Below are positions 5,508-13,800 of a stretch of DNA of 19,624 bases, piece by piece. This DNA is from an uncultured Candidatus Saccharibacteria bacterium. GTDB taxonomy: Bacteria; Patescibacteriota; Saccharimonadia; Saccharimonadales; Saccharimonadaceae. The stretch spans positions 1-19,624 of the forward strand of contig CALHTM010000004.1 of assembly GCA_938039975.1 (NCBI GenBank), in the 5' to 3' direction. The notes beneath the pieces are model-generated. The model was not told the DNA's origin. It made no database searches and saw only the letters and a program-made list of their open reading frames with translations. Numbering within the stretch: position 1 is the stretch's first letter; each line of letters opens with the position of its first letter. Position numbers and translations under genes: made by a program.

Positions 5508-6436
5508 TTGCCATACTTAGCGATGATTTGCGTTGCTTGCGCCACATCGTTTACGTTGTCTGGTGTAGCAATTCCGTGCCAGCCGTCACTACCGAGCAAA
5601 ATGCCTAAATCAAGCAGCATTCGGTCGATGTCGGGCGCTATCGAAGGCTCATCAGTATAAGATATGCTATGCAAATAATCGGCAAAGCGTTGATTCAGAT
5701 CGGGCGAGCGTAAATCCCGGGCGACGGCCTGGACGCAGCGGATAATGTCAGCAAATTGGATTGGTCCCGATTGTACACTGAGATGCAGCGTATTAGTGAC
5801 AGACATGTCTTCGGCGTGATATTTGATATGATTGTCGTCGGTGTAGGCGCCAAATTGGAGGCTAAGCTTTTGACTGATTGATAAGTTCAAAAAGTGTACA
5901 TATTCGTAAAATAGCGGCAACGTTTCGGGTCGTTGCTGGCGGAATTGCTGAGTTAGCTGAAAGGATATATAGAGTTTGCGCGGAATTGCTGACGGCTGGT
6001 TAGTCGAGTAAATTATACCGCTGATTTGGCTAGTGCTGCTATTCAGCCGCTTGATATTATCGATGTTTTGCCATGGCCGAGAGTCAAGCTGTCTTAACTC
6101 GTGCATCATTCGGCCGCTGTCGGCAACGTATAGCTGGTTTGGCTCTTCGGCCAGCAAATGGTACAGAGCTAGCGAAACCGGCTCATTGTCCATTTCGCCA
6201 AAATCAGTTGGCAAGGTTAATATCTTGTTGGCTAACCGCGTGGCATCGACCGAGTGCCAAATACTCTTAATAATGATAATGCCGCCAGGGTAAGTGTGTC
6301 CGTCTAGCATGTAGTCGATTAGCTGGTACTGGCCTTGCTGGTACATGAATTCGGCCGCCGTCGCCAGAAACATATGCTCGTATAAATGAGCCAACTGCGT
6401 GCATGGATGGTGCTTAACCATAGTGATGCGCTTCAT
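5486..6436 (-). CDS. M16-like short metallopeptidase-fold protein, paralogue B
   Basis: A 316-residue paralogue of the gene at 2656-3561. It keeps H17-L-Y-E20-H21 and a Glu 76 residues later (E97, in YHLLAEE), matching the M16 HxxEH plus Glu zinc site. Shared blocks with paralogue A are AHxYEH near the start, NExxxLA-x5-AE, RQLDSRPWQNID versus KLNKNDWQSIEE, SxSYxD and the IDxxxxDLGILLGSDGW end. The length is too short for two full M16 domains. No signal peptide or membrane helix is visible. It could be a half-protease that dimerises, possibly with paralogue A, or a non-proteolytic derivative. An extended -10 box sits 7 nt before the ATG, so the mRNA is probably leaderless. The gene is divergent from pheT. 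Confidence 0.65.
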   Translation of the reverse strand: MKRITMVKHHPCTQLAHLYEHMFLATAAEFMYQQGQYQLIDYMLDGHTYPGGIIIIKSIWHSVDATRLANKILTLPTDFGEMDNEPVSLALYHLLAEEPNQLYVADSGRMMHELRQLDSRPWQNIDNIKRLNSSTSQISGIIYSTNQPSAIPRKLYISFQLTQQFRQQRPETLPLFYEYVHFLNLSISQKLSLQFGAYTDDNHIKYHAEDMSVTNTLHLSVQSGPIQFADIIRCVQAVARDLRSPDLNQRFADYLHSISYTDEPSIAPDIDRMLLDLGILLGSDGWHGIATPDNVNDVAQATQIIAKYGNQSEVIE

Positions 6437-6443
6437 TATATTA

Positions 6444-6452
6444 ATTATAGCA
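6444..6452 (-). promoter_or_regulatory. Extended -10 promoter of paralogue B (leaderless geometry)
   Basis: Minus-strand TGC-TATAAT (6452-6444) is a perfect extended -10. It ends 7 nt before the ATG at 6436, leaving no space for a Shine-Dalgarno. Confidence 0.7.
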
Positions 6453-6525
6453 GAGAGTTAGAGCTGATGCTCTTTGATGCGGTAGCGAACGGTTTTCACG
6501 AGCAATTTTAGCTCGCGTACGATAG

Positions 6526-6534
6526 TGTTATACT
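6526..6534 (+). promoter_or_regulatory. Extended -10 promoter of pheT (leaderless geometry)
   Basis: TGT-TATACT, with the hexamer at 6529-6534, ends 9 nt before the pheT ATG. The expected start is near 6541. An inverted repeat CGAGC/GCTCG (6499-6503 and 6511-6515) lies upstream in the 107-bp divergent region. Confidence 0.65.
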
Positions 6535-6543
6535 ATATGTAAT

Positions 6544-9060
6544 ATGAAAGTCAGCCTAAACATTATTAAACAATTGATTAATTTTGAATTACCTCCCGAG
6601 GACGAGTTGGTGGCGCGGGTCAATCAGCAGCTTGGCGGTGTCGAAGAAGTGATCGACTTCAACGCTAAATATGGTGGCGCGCGGATCGTTCGGGTGGTTG
6701 AGTGCACCAAGCACCCTAATGCTGATCGGCTGAGCGTGACCAAGATCGATGATGGCGGTGCGGTGGCGGATGTGCCGCGTGATGAGAACGGGCTGGTGCA
6801 GGTGGTCTGCGGCGCGCCGAATGTTCATGCGGATATGTGGGCAATTTGGTTGCCGCCGAAAAGTACGGTGCCGGCAAGTTTTGATGACGACGAGCCATTC
6901 GTGCTGGACGCGCGGCCACTGCGCGGCGTGCTCAGCCAAGGCATGTTGGCGGCGGCGGATGAGCTGGCGATTGGTACGGATCATGAGGGAATTGTTGAGA
7001 TTCGTGAACAGGACGTGCCGGCGGGAGTTGAGCTGCGGGCGGGTGCGAGTTTTGCTAAAACGTTTGGGCTGGATGACTACGTGCTGGACATTGAGAACAA
7101 GATGTTTACGCACCGGCCGGATTGTTTCGGTCAGCTCGGTGTGGCGCGCGAGATTGCCGGGATTTTTCACCAGCAGTTTACCAGTCCTGAGTGGTACAAT
7201 GTGATTCAAGAATTTGCTGGTGGCGACGGTCTCGAACTTGAAGCATTCAATAAGGCAGCTGAAGTAGCGCCGGTGTTTTCGGTGGTAGCTATCAAAAATA
7301 TCGAGGTGCGTCCGAGTCCGCTATGGCTGCAGTGTCAGTTGGTGGCGATGGGCGGCAAGCCGATTAACAACATCGTCGATGCCACGAATTATATGATGCT
7401 CATGACAGCACAGCCAACGCATGCCTATGATTATGACAAGTTGCGTGGGCGTACGCTCGGGGTGCGGATGGCTCGTGATGGCGAGAAAGTTAATCTGCTC
7501 AATGGCAAAGAATATGAGCTGACGGCTGACGACATCGTCATTGCTGATGGTGAGGGTGTGATAGGTCTGGCGGGGATTATGGGTGGTGCTGACACTGAGG
7601 TCTCAAATGATACCAAAAATATTGTCCTAGAGTGCGCTAATTTTGACATGTATGCACTGCGCCGCACGGCCATGCGTCACGGTATTTTTACTGACGCGCT
7701 GACGCGGTTTAATAAGGGCCAGTCGCCAGCACAAACAGATCCAGTACTCAAGCGACTCATGGGTATGGTTGGCGGTGAACAAGCCAGCCCCGTGCTGTTT
7801 AAGAATCATCAGTCTCTGCGGTCTGTGTTGACTGATGGTATGCATTGGTGCGGTGGGCTGTTGGTACCGAGTGGATTTGTTGAAGAGCGGCTAGGGGCGC
7901 ATTTTGTTGATGATGAGATGAGTACGTTGCTAAAAAATGTCGAATTTATAGCCAAAGATGCGCATGAGTACGATGAGCAGGGTATGATGATCTATGTGCC
8001 ATTTTGGCGCACTGATATTGAGCTACCTGAGGATATCGTTGAAGAAGTCGGCCGGCTGTATGGCTTTGATAAACTACCGCGTCAATTGCCAATGCGCAGT
8101 ATCAAGCCAGCGCCGAGGAATCCGCGCCGCCAGCTCAAGCAAGCGATTCGCCAGAGTTTGTCGCGCGCCGGCGCCAACGAAGTCTTGACCTATAGTTTCG
8201 TCCACGAGCATGTCCTGAAAAACGCCGAGCAAGACCCGAGCCGCGCCTATCGATTAAGCAACGCTTTAAGCCCTGATTTGCAGTATTACCGCACCAGCGT
8301 GCTGCCGAGTTTGCTAGACAAAGTTCATGCCAACATCAAAGCCGGTCACGACGAGTTCATGTTGTTTGAAATCGGCAAAATTCACGATAAAGAATTGCCG
8401 CTTAGCGACGAGGGTCTGCCGAGCGAGCAGACGTTTGTCGACGGTGTTTACGCTAGCAAAAAGCCGCGGGCGGGCGCGCCATTTTATAAAGTTAGGAAGC
8501 TAGTGGATAGGCTGTTGGCGGATATTAACGTTGGGGCTGATTTTGTAAAAATAGTAGAGTCGGACGCGGACGTGCCAGCGCCGTTTGACGGCCAGCGCAG
8601 TGCTTGGATTGTCGCAAAAAATGGCGAGAAGCTAGGCATCGTCGGTGAATTATCTCAGACGGTGCGGCGTAATTTCAAGCTGCCAGATTACACAGCGGCG
8701 TTCTCACTTGACATTGAAAAATTACAAGTCTGTCTGACTGAAAGTCGCGAGCATAATTACCGGCCGCTGAGCCGTTTCCCATCAATCAGCCAAGATATCT
8801 CGCTGCGCTCAAGCGTGGAAATTTCTCATAATGAGTTACTGCGAACGGTTCGGCAATGCTTGGACGAGTCAAAAAACCTACATTGCCGCGTACAGACGCT
8901 TGGTATATACCAGCCGAAAGACAATGCAGCTATCAAGACTACCACCTTCCGATTGACATTTACCAGTTATCAGCAAACCCTGACTGACGCTGAAGTCAAA
9001 CCGATTATGGATAATATTGCGACGGCATCGCTTACTAAACTTGACGCCGAGCGAGTGTAG
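6544..9060 (+). CDS. pheT: Phenylalanyl-tRNA synthetase beta subunit
   Basis: An 838-residue PheT, of normal length for the long bacterial beta subunit. Domains in order: an N-terminal EMAP/tRNA-binding domain (about 40-165; VECTKHPNADRL, VVCGAPNV), the linker HRPDCFGQLGVAREIAG, a B3/B4 editing domain (NNIVDATNYMM, PTHAYDYDKL), a B5 domain ending LPEDIVEEVGRLYGFDKLP, a catalytic-like core, and a C-terminal anticodon-binding FDX-ACB domain (RPLSRFPSISQDISLR onward). With PheS it forms the (alpha-beta)2 enzyme that charges tRNA-Phe and edits mis-charged Tyr. pheS, usually just upstream, is not in the window; pheT has its own promoter 9 nt before the ATG. No Shine-Dalgarno is seen. The stop lies 1 nt from the convergent exporter gene's stop. 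Confidence 0.97.
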   Translation: MKVSLNIIKQLINFELPPEDELVARVNQQLGGVEEVIDFNAKYGGARIVRVVECTKHPNADRLSVTKIDDGGAVADVPRDENGLVQVVCGAPNVHADMWAIWLPPKSTVPASFDDDEPFVLDARPLRGVLSQGMLAAADELAIGTDHEGIVEIREQDVPAGVELRAGASFAKTFGLDDYVLDIENKMFTHRPDCFGQLGVAREIAGIFHQQFTSPEWYNVIQEFAGGDGLELEAFNKAAEVAPVFSVVAIKNIEVRPSPLWLQCQLVAMGGKPINNIVDATNYMMLMTAQPTHAYDYDKLRGRTLGVRMARDGEKVNLLNGKEYELTADDIVIADGEGVIGLAGIMGGADTEVSNDTKNIVLECANFDMYALRRTAMRHGIFTDALTRFNKGQSPAQTDPVLKRLMGMVGGEQASPVLFKNHQSLRSVLTDGMHWCGGLLVPSGFVEERLGAHFVDDEMSTLLKNVEFIAKDAHEYDEQGMMIYVPFWRTDIELPEDIVEEVGRLYGFDKLPRQLPMRSIKPAPRNPRRQLKQAIRQSLSRAGANEVLTYSFVHEHVLKNAEQDPSRAYRLSNALSPDLQYYRTSVLPSLLDKVHANIKAGHDEFMLFEIGKIHDKELPLSDEGLPSEQTFVDGVYASKKPRAGAPFYKVRKLVDRLLADINVGADFVKIVESDADVPAPFDGQRSAWIVAKNGEKLGIVGELSQTVRRNFKLPDYTAAFSLDIEKLQVCLTESREHNYRPLSRFPSISQDISLRSSVEISHNELLRTVRQCLDESKNLHCRVQTLGIYQPKDNAAIKTTTFRLTFTSYQQTLTDAEVKPIMDNIATASLTKLDAERV

Positions 9061-9061
9061 T

Positions 9062-10477
9062 TTATTTTAGTTGTTTTTGATTAGAACGCAGCGGGCGTTC
9101 TGGCAGGTTGTTGCGCAACGTTACTAGGCTGCGCCGTGTTGGGCGGCCGATAAGTACGCCGAACGAGGCGCCAGCAGCAATGGCTACCGCAATCAGTATA
9201 GCTCGCATCAATAACAGAGTACCGTCTACAGCGGCCGGATTAGCGATTAGTGCCATTAGTCCGTTATACAAGGTTAGTCCGGGAACCAGCGGCACGATAC
9301 CAGCATCGATGATGGCTTGGCTAGGAATTCTGGTCAAACGTGAAACAACAGTGGCTGTAAAGCCAACAGTAAATCCAGCGACGGCGTTAGCAGGGATAAT
9401 TATCAAGCCTAATTCTGATACAGCTAACAGCACATAATAACCCAATAGTCCGCTGGCGCCAGTGATTAATAATCCAACTGGCCGCGAGTTATTACTTAAT
9501 GCAAATGATGCCGAGATGATGACGGCGCCAATATACTGATAGGTGGTGTTTGTAAAGGATAAGCTGTCAGGGGTTGCGACGAACGCTAAGCCAAACTGCC
9601 TGGCGGCATACAGGCCCATGCTTACGCCCAGTACAATACCAAGCGTCAACATCACCACCTTTAATAGCCGAGCGCTAGCTGTGACGTAATATTCGTCAAT
9701 TGCGTCTTGAAAGGCGCCGACAATCATCATGCCGGCTACTAACAAGACGATACCGCCAACGGTTAATATCGTCGGATCAATCAAAGCAAAAAATTCCCAA
9801 TATTTATGATTAACTAGCCACAATATACCAGTAGATACTAACGTGACTGATAACGCGGCAATAATCTGAATGAAAAATGGTGGCAGCGCAGCGCGCCCTA
9901 GTAGCTTTATCAGAAGAGTAATTAAAAAACCTATGATAAAGGCAGCCAAGATAATCGGTATAGACGTCGTGTAGAGCGCAACCGAGCCGGCACTCAGGCC
10001 GCCGCCAGCAATATAACTGATAATGCCAGGATAGCGCTTATTGTTGGCAATAATGGCATCGAGTTCATTTTCGGCATCATCTAGAGTGACTTTATGGTTG
10101 GCAATTTGGCTGGCTAGGTTTTGTAATTTGCGCATTAGCCGGTAATCGGTAGCGCGCGGCGAGATAGTGCGGATCAGCGTTAATGGTTCGCGATCGATGC
10201 CGCGGTCTTGCGAGAGCGTAATTTGATTAAAGCTGACATCTATATGTACTTTTCGCTTGCAATATGTGTCGGTTACCCCGAGCGCCATATGTACGACGCT
10301 ATTCGCTGGCGTGCCCATTGATAGTAGATGGTCTGACATGTTCATAACTAGCCGCAAGGCTCGCATATTCGGCGTCAGTGTCTCGTCGATTTTCTCGATA
10401 TCAACTTGATCAGCATCGTCGGTTGCTGCCAAGATGTTTGTTAGCGAGTGACGCATAAAGCGAATAAGCGGATTCAT
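9062..10477 (-). CDS. ThrE-like threonine/serine exporter family membrane protein
   Basis: A 471-residue protein with the two-part layout of the ThrE family. A soluble N-terminal portion (about 1-150) includes MNMSDHLLSMGTPANSVVHM, resembling the family's start. It is followed by roughly ten hydrophobic helices beginning with IISYIAGGGLSAGSVALY. The C-terminal half corresponds to the second ThrE domain (DUF3815-like). The family exports threonine, serine or small dipeptides through the inner membrane. For a host-dependent bacterium this could serve amino acid overflow or exchange, but that is inference. The start at 10477 follows a -10 (CATAAT with a TGC extension) by 6 nt, suggesting a leaderless mRNA. 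ATG 10450 is an alternative start. Confidence 0.85.
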   Translation of the reverse strand: MNPLIRFMRHSLTNILAATDDADQVDIEKIDETLTPNMRALRLVMNMSDHLLSMGTPANSVVHMALGVTDTYCKRKVHIDVSFNQITLSQDRGIDREPLTLIRTISPRATDYRLMRKLQNLASQIANHKVTLDDAENELDAIIANNKRYPGIISYIAGGGLSAGSVALYTTSIPIILAAFIIGFLITLLIKLLGRAALPPFFIQIIAALSVTLVSTGILWLVNHKYWEFFALIDPTILTVGGIVLLVAGMMIVGAFQDAIDEYYVTASARLLKVVMLTLGIVLGVSMGLYAARQFGLAFVATPDSLSFTNTTYQYIGAVIISASFALSNNSRPVGLLITGASGLLGYYVLLAVSELGLIIIPANAVAGFTVGFTATVVSRLTRIPSQAIIDAGIVPLVPGLTLYNGLMALIANPAAVDGTLLLMRAILIAVAIAAGASFGVLIGRPTRRSLVTLRNNLPERPLRSNQKQLK

Positions 10478-10483
10478 ATCTTG

Positions 10484-10492
10484 ATTATGGCA
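10484..10492 (-). promoter_or_regulatory. Extended -10 promoter of the ThrE-like gene (leaderless geometry)
   Basis: Minus-strand TGC-CATAAT (10492-10484) ends 6 nt before the ATG at 10477. Transcription starting 7 nt after the hexamer would begin at the A of the ATG. Confidence 0.6.
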
Positions 10493-10601
10493 AAAAATCT
10501 ATTAGTATTCTAGAGATATGTGATGTCATTTTCACAACTAATTAACCTGGTGGTAATTTTGATTACTCGTGTACTGTGTTCTGTCAAAACTAATCCGCTT
10601 T

Positions 10602-10610
10602 TGCTATACT
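10602..10610 (+). promoter_or_regulatory. Extended -10 promoter of the P-type ATPase gene (leaderless geometry)
   Basis: TGC-TATACT, with the hexamer at 10605-10610, ends 8 nt before the ATG at 10619. A partial -35 (TGTCAA, 10582-10587) lies 17 bp upstream. Its position inside a longer open frame shows that the frame's upstream ATGs are not the real start. Confidence 0.65.
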
Positions 10611-10618
10611 GTTTTAAT

Positions 10619-13045
10619 ATGGATATACAGGGGTTGTCGCGCGATCAAGTAGCCGCTCAGCGCGAGAAATATGGTGAGAATCGATTGCCTGACCGCGAAA
10701 ATAAAAGTATTGTTAGGCTGATCTTAGCGATTATTACCGAACCAATGATTTTCTTGCTACTAGCGGTGGTGGTAGTGTACTTTTTCTTGGGCGATTGGCA
10801 TGAAACGGTGGTCCTGGCACTGTCGGTGATTGGCGTGGTGGCTCTAGAATTGTATCAAGATTCTAAAACTGAGCGAGCGTTAGAGGCACTGAGGTCGTTA
10901 TCTGCGCCGCAATGCCAGGTGGTGCGCGCTGGCGAATATGTCACCATTCCTAGCGTGGAGGTGGTAGTTGGCGACATTTTGGTTATCGGCGAAGGTAGCC
11001 GAGTGGCTGCTGACGGTAAGCTTATTGAATCGTCAAACGTCGCTGCTAACGAAAGTATTTTGACTGGCGAATCGCTGCCAGTCGAGAAGACAGCTGGCAA
11101 CCAAGTCTTCTCTGGTACGGTAATAACATCTGGACACGGACTCGTCGAAGTAACCGCTGTCGGCGAGCAGACCGAAATGGGGCGCATTGGTGTGTCGCTG
11201 CACGAAATTAAGCCAGAAAAGACATTATTGCAAAAGGAAGTTGGCCGAGTCGTGCGCTATATAGCGGTGGCGGCAGTGCTCTTGGCAATGTTATTGACGT
11301 TGCTGTTTTGGCTGCTGCGTGGCGACTTTCTACATGGATTTTTGGCGGGACTGACGTTGTCAATTGCGATTTTACCCGAGGAATTTCCTGTGGTCTTGTC
11401 GGTATTTATGGCGCTGGGAGCTTGGCGCTTGGCCAAGAGCAACGTGCTAGCGCGCAAGAATCAGACTATCGAGACGCTTGGTGGCGCAACGGTGCTTTGC
11501 ACGGACAAAACCGGGACGCTGACCGAGAATCGTATGGCTATAACTCAGGTGATCGCGACTAGCGGTGAAGAACCTAACGACACTCGGCGCAACGAGATTA
11601 TTACCTATGGTATTCTCGCGTCGCAAAAAAATCCGTCCGATCCGATGGAAGAGGCATTCTTGGCGGCAGCTGATGACCTAGCAGCGATTTATAACGGCAT
11701 GGATATCGTCAAAGAGTATCCGCTAGACGACCAATCGTTTTCGGTAGCGCAAATTTGGGGGCGCGGTGGTAAGCCTGAGATTATAGCGCTGAAAGGCGCT
11801 CCGGAGGAGGTTTTTCGACTATGCCGCTTGCCCAGTGAGCAGCAAAGACGACTGCAAGAGATTGCTGATGATGCAGCCGATGACGGCCTGCGTGTATTAG
11901 CAATTGCCAAGGCAGCAGCGAAAAACATCGAACCCTCTCGTGATGACTATCAATACGAGCTGCTAGGTTTGGTGGGGTTGTCTGATCCGATTCGTACCGA
12001 GGCTAAGGATGCTGTCGCCTTGGCACACCGAGCTGGCATCAAAGTGATTATGCTAACTGGCGACCACGCCGAGACGGCACGGCGTATCGGCCGCGAGATT
12101 GGTTTGAATACTGAGCAGGTGGTAACCGGTCAAGAATTTTTGTCGATGAGTGAAGGGCAGCAGCGCGAGCTTGTTAAAACTACAGAAATCTACAGCCGCG
12201 TCGCGCCAAATGTCAAGCTGGCGATTATTTCCGCTCTTAAGCAAAACGGCGAAGTGGTAGCGATGACTGGCGATGGAGTTAACGACGGTCCGGCCCTCAA
12301 GAGTGCGCATATCGGTATCGCCATGGGCCAGCGCGGTACCGACGTTGCGCGCGAAGCGTCATCGATCGTGTTGCTGGATGATAACTTCGCCTCAATTGTT
12401 CAAGGTGTGCGTATCGGCCGAAGGATTTTTGCTAACTTGCAAAAAGCGGTGATGTATATCATGATTGTGCATATACCGATTGCTGTATTGTCAATTGTAC
12501 CAGTGTTGCTTGGTTGGGAATTGATTTTACTGCCAATTCACATCGTATTTTTTGAATTTATTATTGATCCTGCTTGTACGTTAGTATTTGAAGGCGAGCC
12601 AGAGGATGAAGACACGATGCACCGGTCGCCGCGGCGAATTTCGCAGCCATTATTTAGTCGAGCGGTAGTGCTAGAAAGTTTAGCAATTGGCGGCTTGCTG
12701 GCGCTGATGGCCGTTCTAATTCATGGTGGAATGCTGGGCAGTGGTGCTTCTAGCGATCAAGCGCGAGCGGTAACTTACTTGACGATAATTCTCGCTAACA
12801 TCGGTATGATTTTGGCGCTATCCGGCCGCAAAATCATTCGCTTGGCCGTTAAACAGCGTGGCAAGAATGCCTTGGCTATTGTGGTGGTCGCAGCTTCTGT
12901 CGCCTTGGCGGCGGTCTATAGTTTGCCATTTCTGCGCAATTTATTCAAAATCGCACCGTTATCGCCAGCTGAATTCGGCTTAGCGGCAACCGCGGCGATT
13001 ATTGCGTCGCTACTGGCGGCAATTGTGCGTAAACTATGGCAATAA
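10619..13045 (+). CDS. P2-type cation-transporting P-type ATPase (calcium-pump-like)
   Basis: An 808-residue P-type ATPase that couples ATP hydrolysis to cation transport across the membrane. Visible parts in order: a cation-ATPase N-terminal segment (GLSRDQVAAQREKYGENRLP), two helices, the actuator loop TGES (149-152), M3/M4 with ILPEEFP, the phosphorylation loop DKTGTLT (D296), MLTGD, the hinge GDGVNDGPAL (551 onward), and six C-terminal helices. The M4 motif reads PEEFP rather than the PEGLP of SERCA. M6 has FFEFIIDP, so an acidic residue replaces the SERCA Asn while the Asp is kept. Ion choice is therefore uncertain (calcium, other divalents or monovalents). The start at 10619 fits both the family's N-terminus and the promoter spacing. 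An in-frame upstream ATG (10520) would add 33 residues of unlikely sequence. Confidence 0.92.
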   Translation: MDIQGLSRDQVAAQREKYGENRLPDRENKSIVRLILAIITEPMIFLLLAVVVVYFFLGDWHETVVLALSVIGVVALELYQDSKTERALEALRSLSAPQCQVVRAGEYVTIPSVEVVVGDILVIGEGSRVAADGKLIESSNVAANESILTGESLPVEKTAGNQVFSGTVITSGHGLVEVTAVGEQTEMGRIGVSLHEIKPEKTLLQKEVGRVVRYIAVAAVLLAMLLTLLFWLLRGDFLHGFLAGLTLSIAILPEEFPVVLSVFMALGAWRLAKSNVLARKNQTIETLGGATVLCTDKTGTLTENRMAITQVIATSGEEPNDTRRNEIITYGILASQKNPSDPMEEAFLAAADDLAAIYNGMDIVKEYPLDDQSFSVAQIWGRGGKPEIIALKGAPEEVFRLCRLPSEQQRRLQEIADDAADDGLRVLAIAKAAAKNIEPSRDDYQYELLGLVGLSDPIRTEAKDAVALAHRAGIKVIMLTGDHAETARRIGREIGLNTEQVVTGQEFLSMSEGQQRELVKTTEIYSRVAPNVKLAIISALKQNGEVVAMTGDGVNDGPALKSAHIGIAMGQRGTDVAREASSIVLLDDNFASIVQGVRIGRRIFANLQKAVMYIMIVHIPIAVLSIVPVLLGWELILLPIHIVFFEFIIDPACTLVFEGEPEDEDTMHRSPRRISQPLFSRAVVLESLAIGGLLALMAVLIHGGMLGSGASSDQARAVTYLTIILANIGMILALSGRKIIRLAVKQRGKNALAIVVVAASVALAAVYSLPFLRNLFKIAPLSPAEFGLAATAAIIASLLAAIVRKLWQ

Positions 13046-13056
13046 TCGAGATTTTA

Positions 13057-13065
13057 TGCTATAAT
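13057..13065 (+). promoter_or_regulatory. Extended -10 promoter of the FKBP-trxB pair
   Basis: TGC-TATAAT, with the hexamer at 13060-13065. The expected start is near 13072, giving a 20-nt leader with AGAGGGG before the ATG. It begins 12 nt after the ATPase stop codon. Confidence 0.7.
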
Positions 13066-13092
13066 GAAAGGATAAACTAGAGAGGGGAAATA

Positions 13093-13782
13093 ATGGCAAC
13101 GTCAAAGAAACAACGCGCTGGCATTCTGATTATCATGGTTGCGACCATCCTAGGTACGCTAGGGTCTTTCGCGGTGATGGTTTTGTCTATGCAATCAAAC
13201 CAAAAGGCACAAGCAGATTACCAAAAAGTTCTAAGCGAATATAAAAAAGAGCAAGCTGCTTACGAGCAAAAAAAACAAGCGCAAGCCGACGAGCTATCAG
13301 CCAAATATTACGAGACGTTCAAACAGTATTCTAGCCAAGTTGCAAAGTTCGAAATCGATAGCGTCAAATCACTAGCAACCGAAGATCTAACAGAGGGCGA
13401 TGGCGCATTGGTAGACGATAAAACTAATTTTGCGGCTTATTATATTGGCTGGGATGCAAATGGTGATATCTTTGATCAGAGCATTGATAACAATAAGCTG
13501 AAAACGCCATTGCCAGTAAGCGGGTTGAGTACGGCTGGTATAATCAAAGGCTGGAAAGAAGGTCTGAAAGGAATGAAAGTCGGCGGCGTGCGGCTGCTGT
13601 CTATTCCCGCGGACAAAGCTTACGGCGAGGCTGGCAGCAAAGACTCTAAAGGCAAGCAAATTATCGCGCCGAACATGCCATTGAAATTCGTCGTTATGGT
13701 GATTCCAGCACCAGAAACTATCACTCCGCCAGATATGACGAAGCTGATGAACGCATACCAAGAAGCTCAACGAGCGCAGTAA
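13093..13782 (+). CDS. Membrane-anchored FKBP-type peptidyl-prolyl isomerase
   Basis: A 229-residue protein. Residues about 10-32 form a hydrophobic anchor, 36-70 a charged coiled coil rich in Lys, Gln and Ala, and about 97-215 an FKBP domain (AAYYIGWDANGDIFDQS, KGWKEGLKGMKVGGVR, IPADKAYGE). FKBPs catalyse cis-trans isomerisation of Xaa-Pro bonds. The anchor and spacer place the domain outside the membrane, where it would assist folding of secreted or surface proteins. The start is fixed by AGAGGGG about 6 nt upstream. The thioredoxin-reductase-like gene follows 18 nt later and is probably co-transcribed. A folding catalyst next to a disulfide/thiol enzyme suggests a shared role in envelope protein quality, but this is inferred. 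Confidence 0.9.
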   Translation: MATSKKQRAGILIIMVATILGTLGSFAVMVLSMQSNQKAQADYQKVLSEYKKEQAAYEQKKQAQADELSAKYYETFKQYSSQVAKFEIDSVKSLATEDLTEGDGALVDDKTNFAAYYIGWDANGDIFDQSIDNNKLKTPLPVSGLSTAGIIKGWKEGLKGMKVGGVRLLSIPADKAYGEAGSKDSKGKQIIAPNMPLKFVVMVIPAPETITPPDMTKLMNAYQEAQRAQ

Positions 13783-13800
13783 GACGAGGAGGAAATCTGC

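Noticed and set aside
10520..10618. Longer N-terminus for the P-type ATPase from an upstream ATG
   Set aside because: The extra 33 residues do not fit the family, and the extended -10 box falls inside this stretch, so transcription should start after it.
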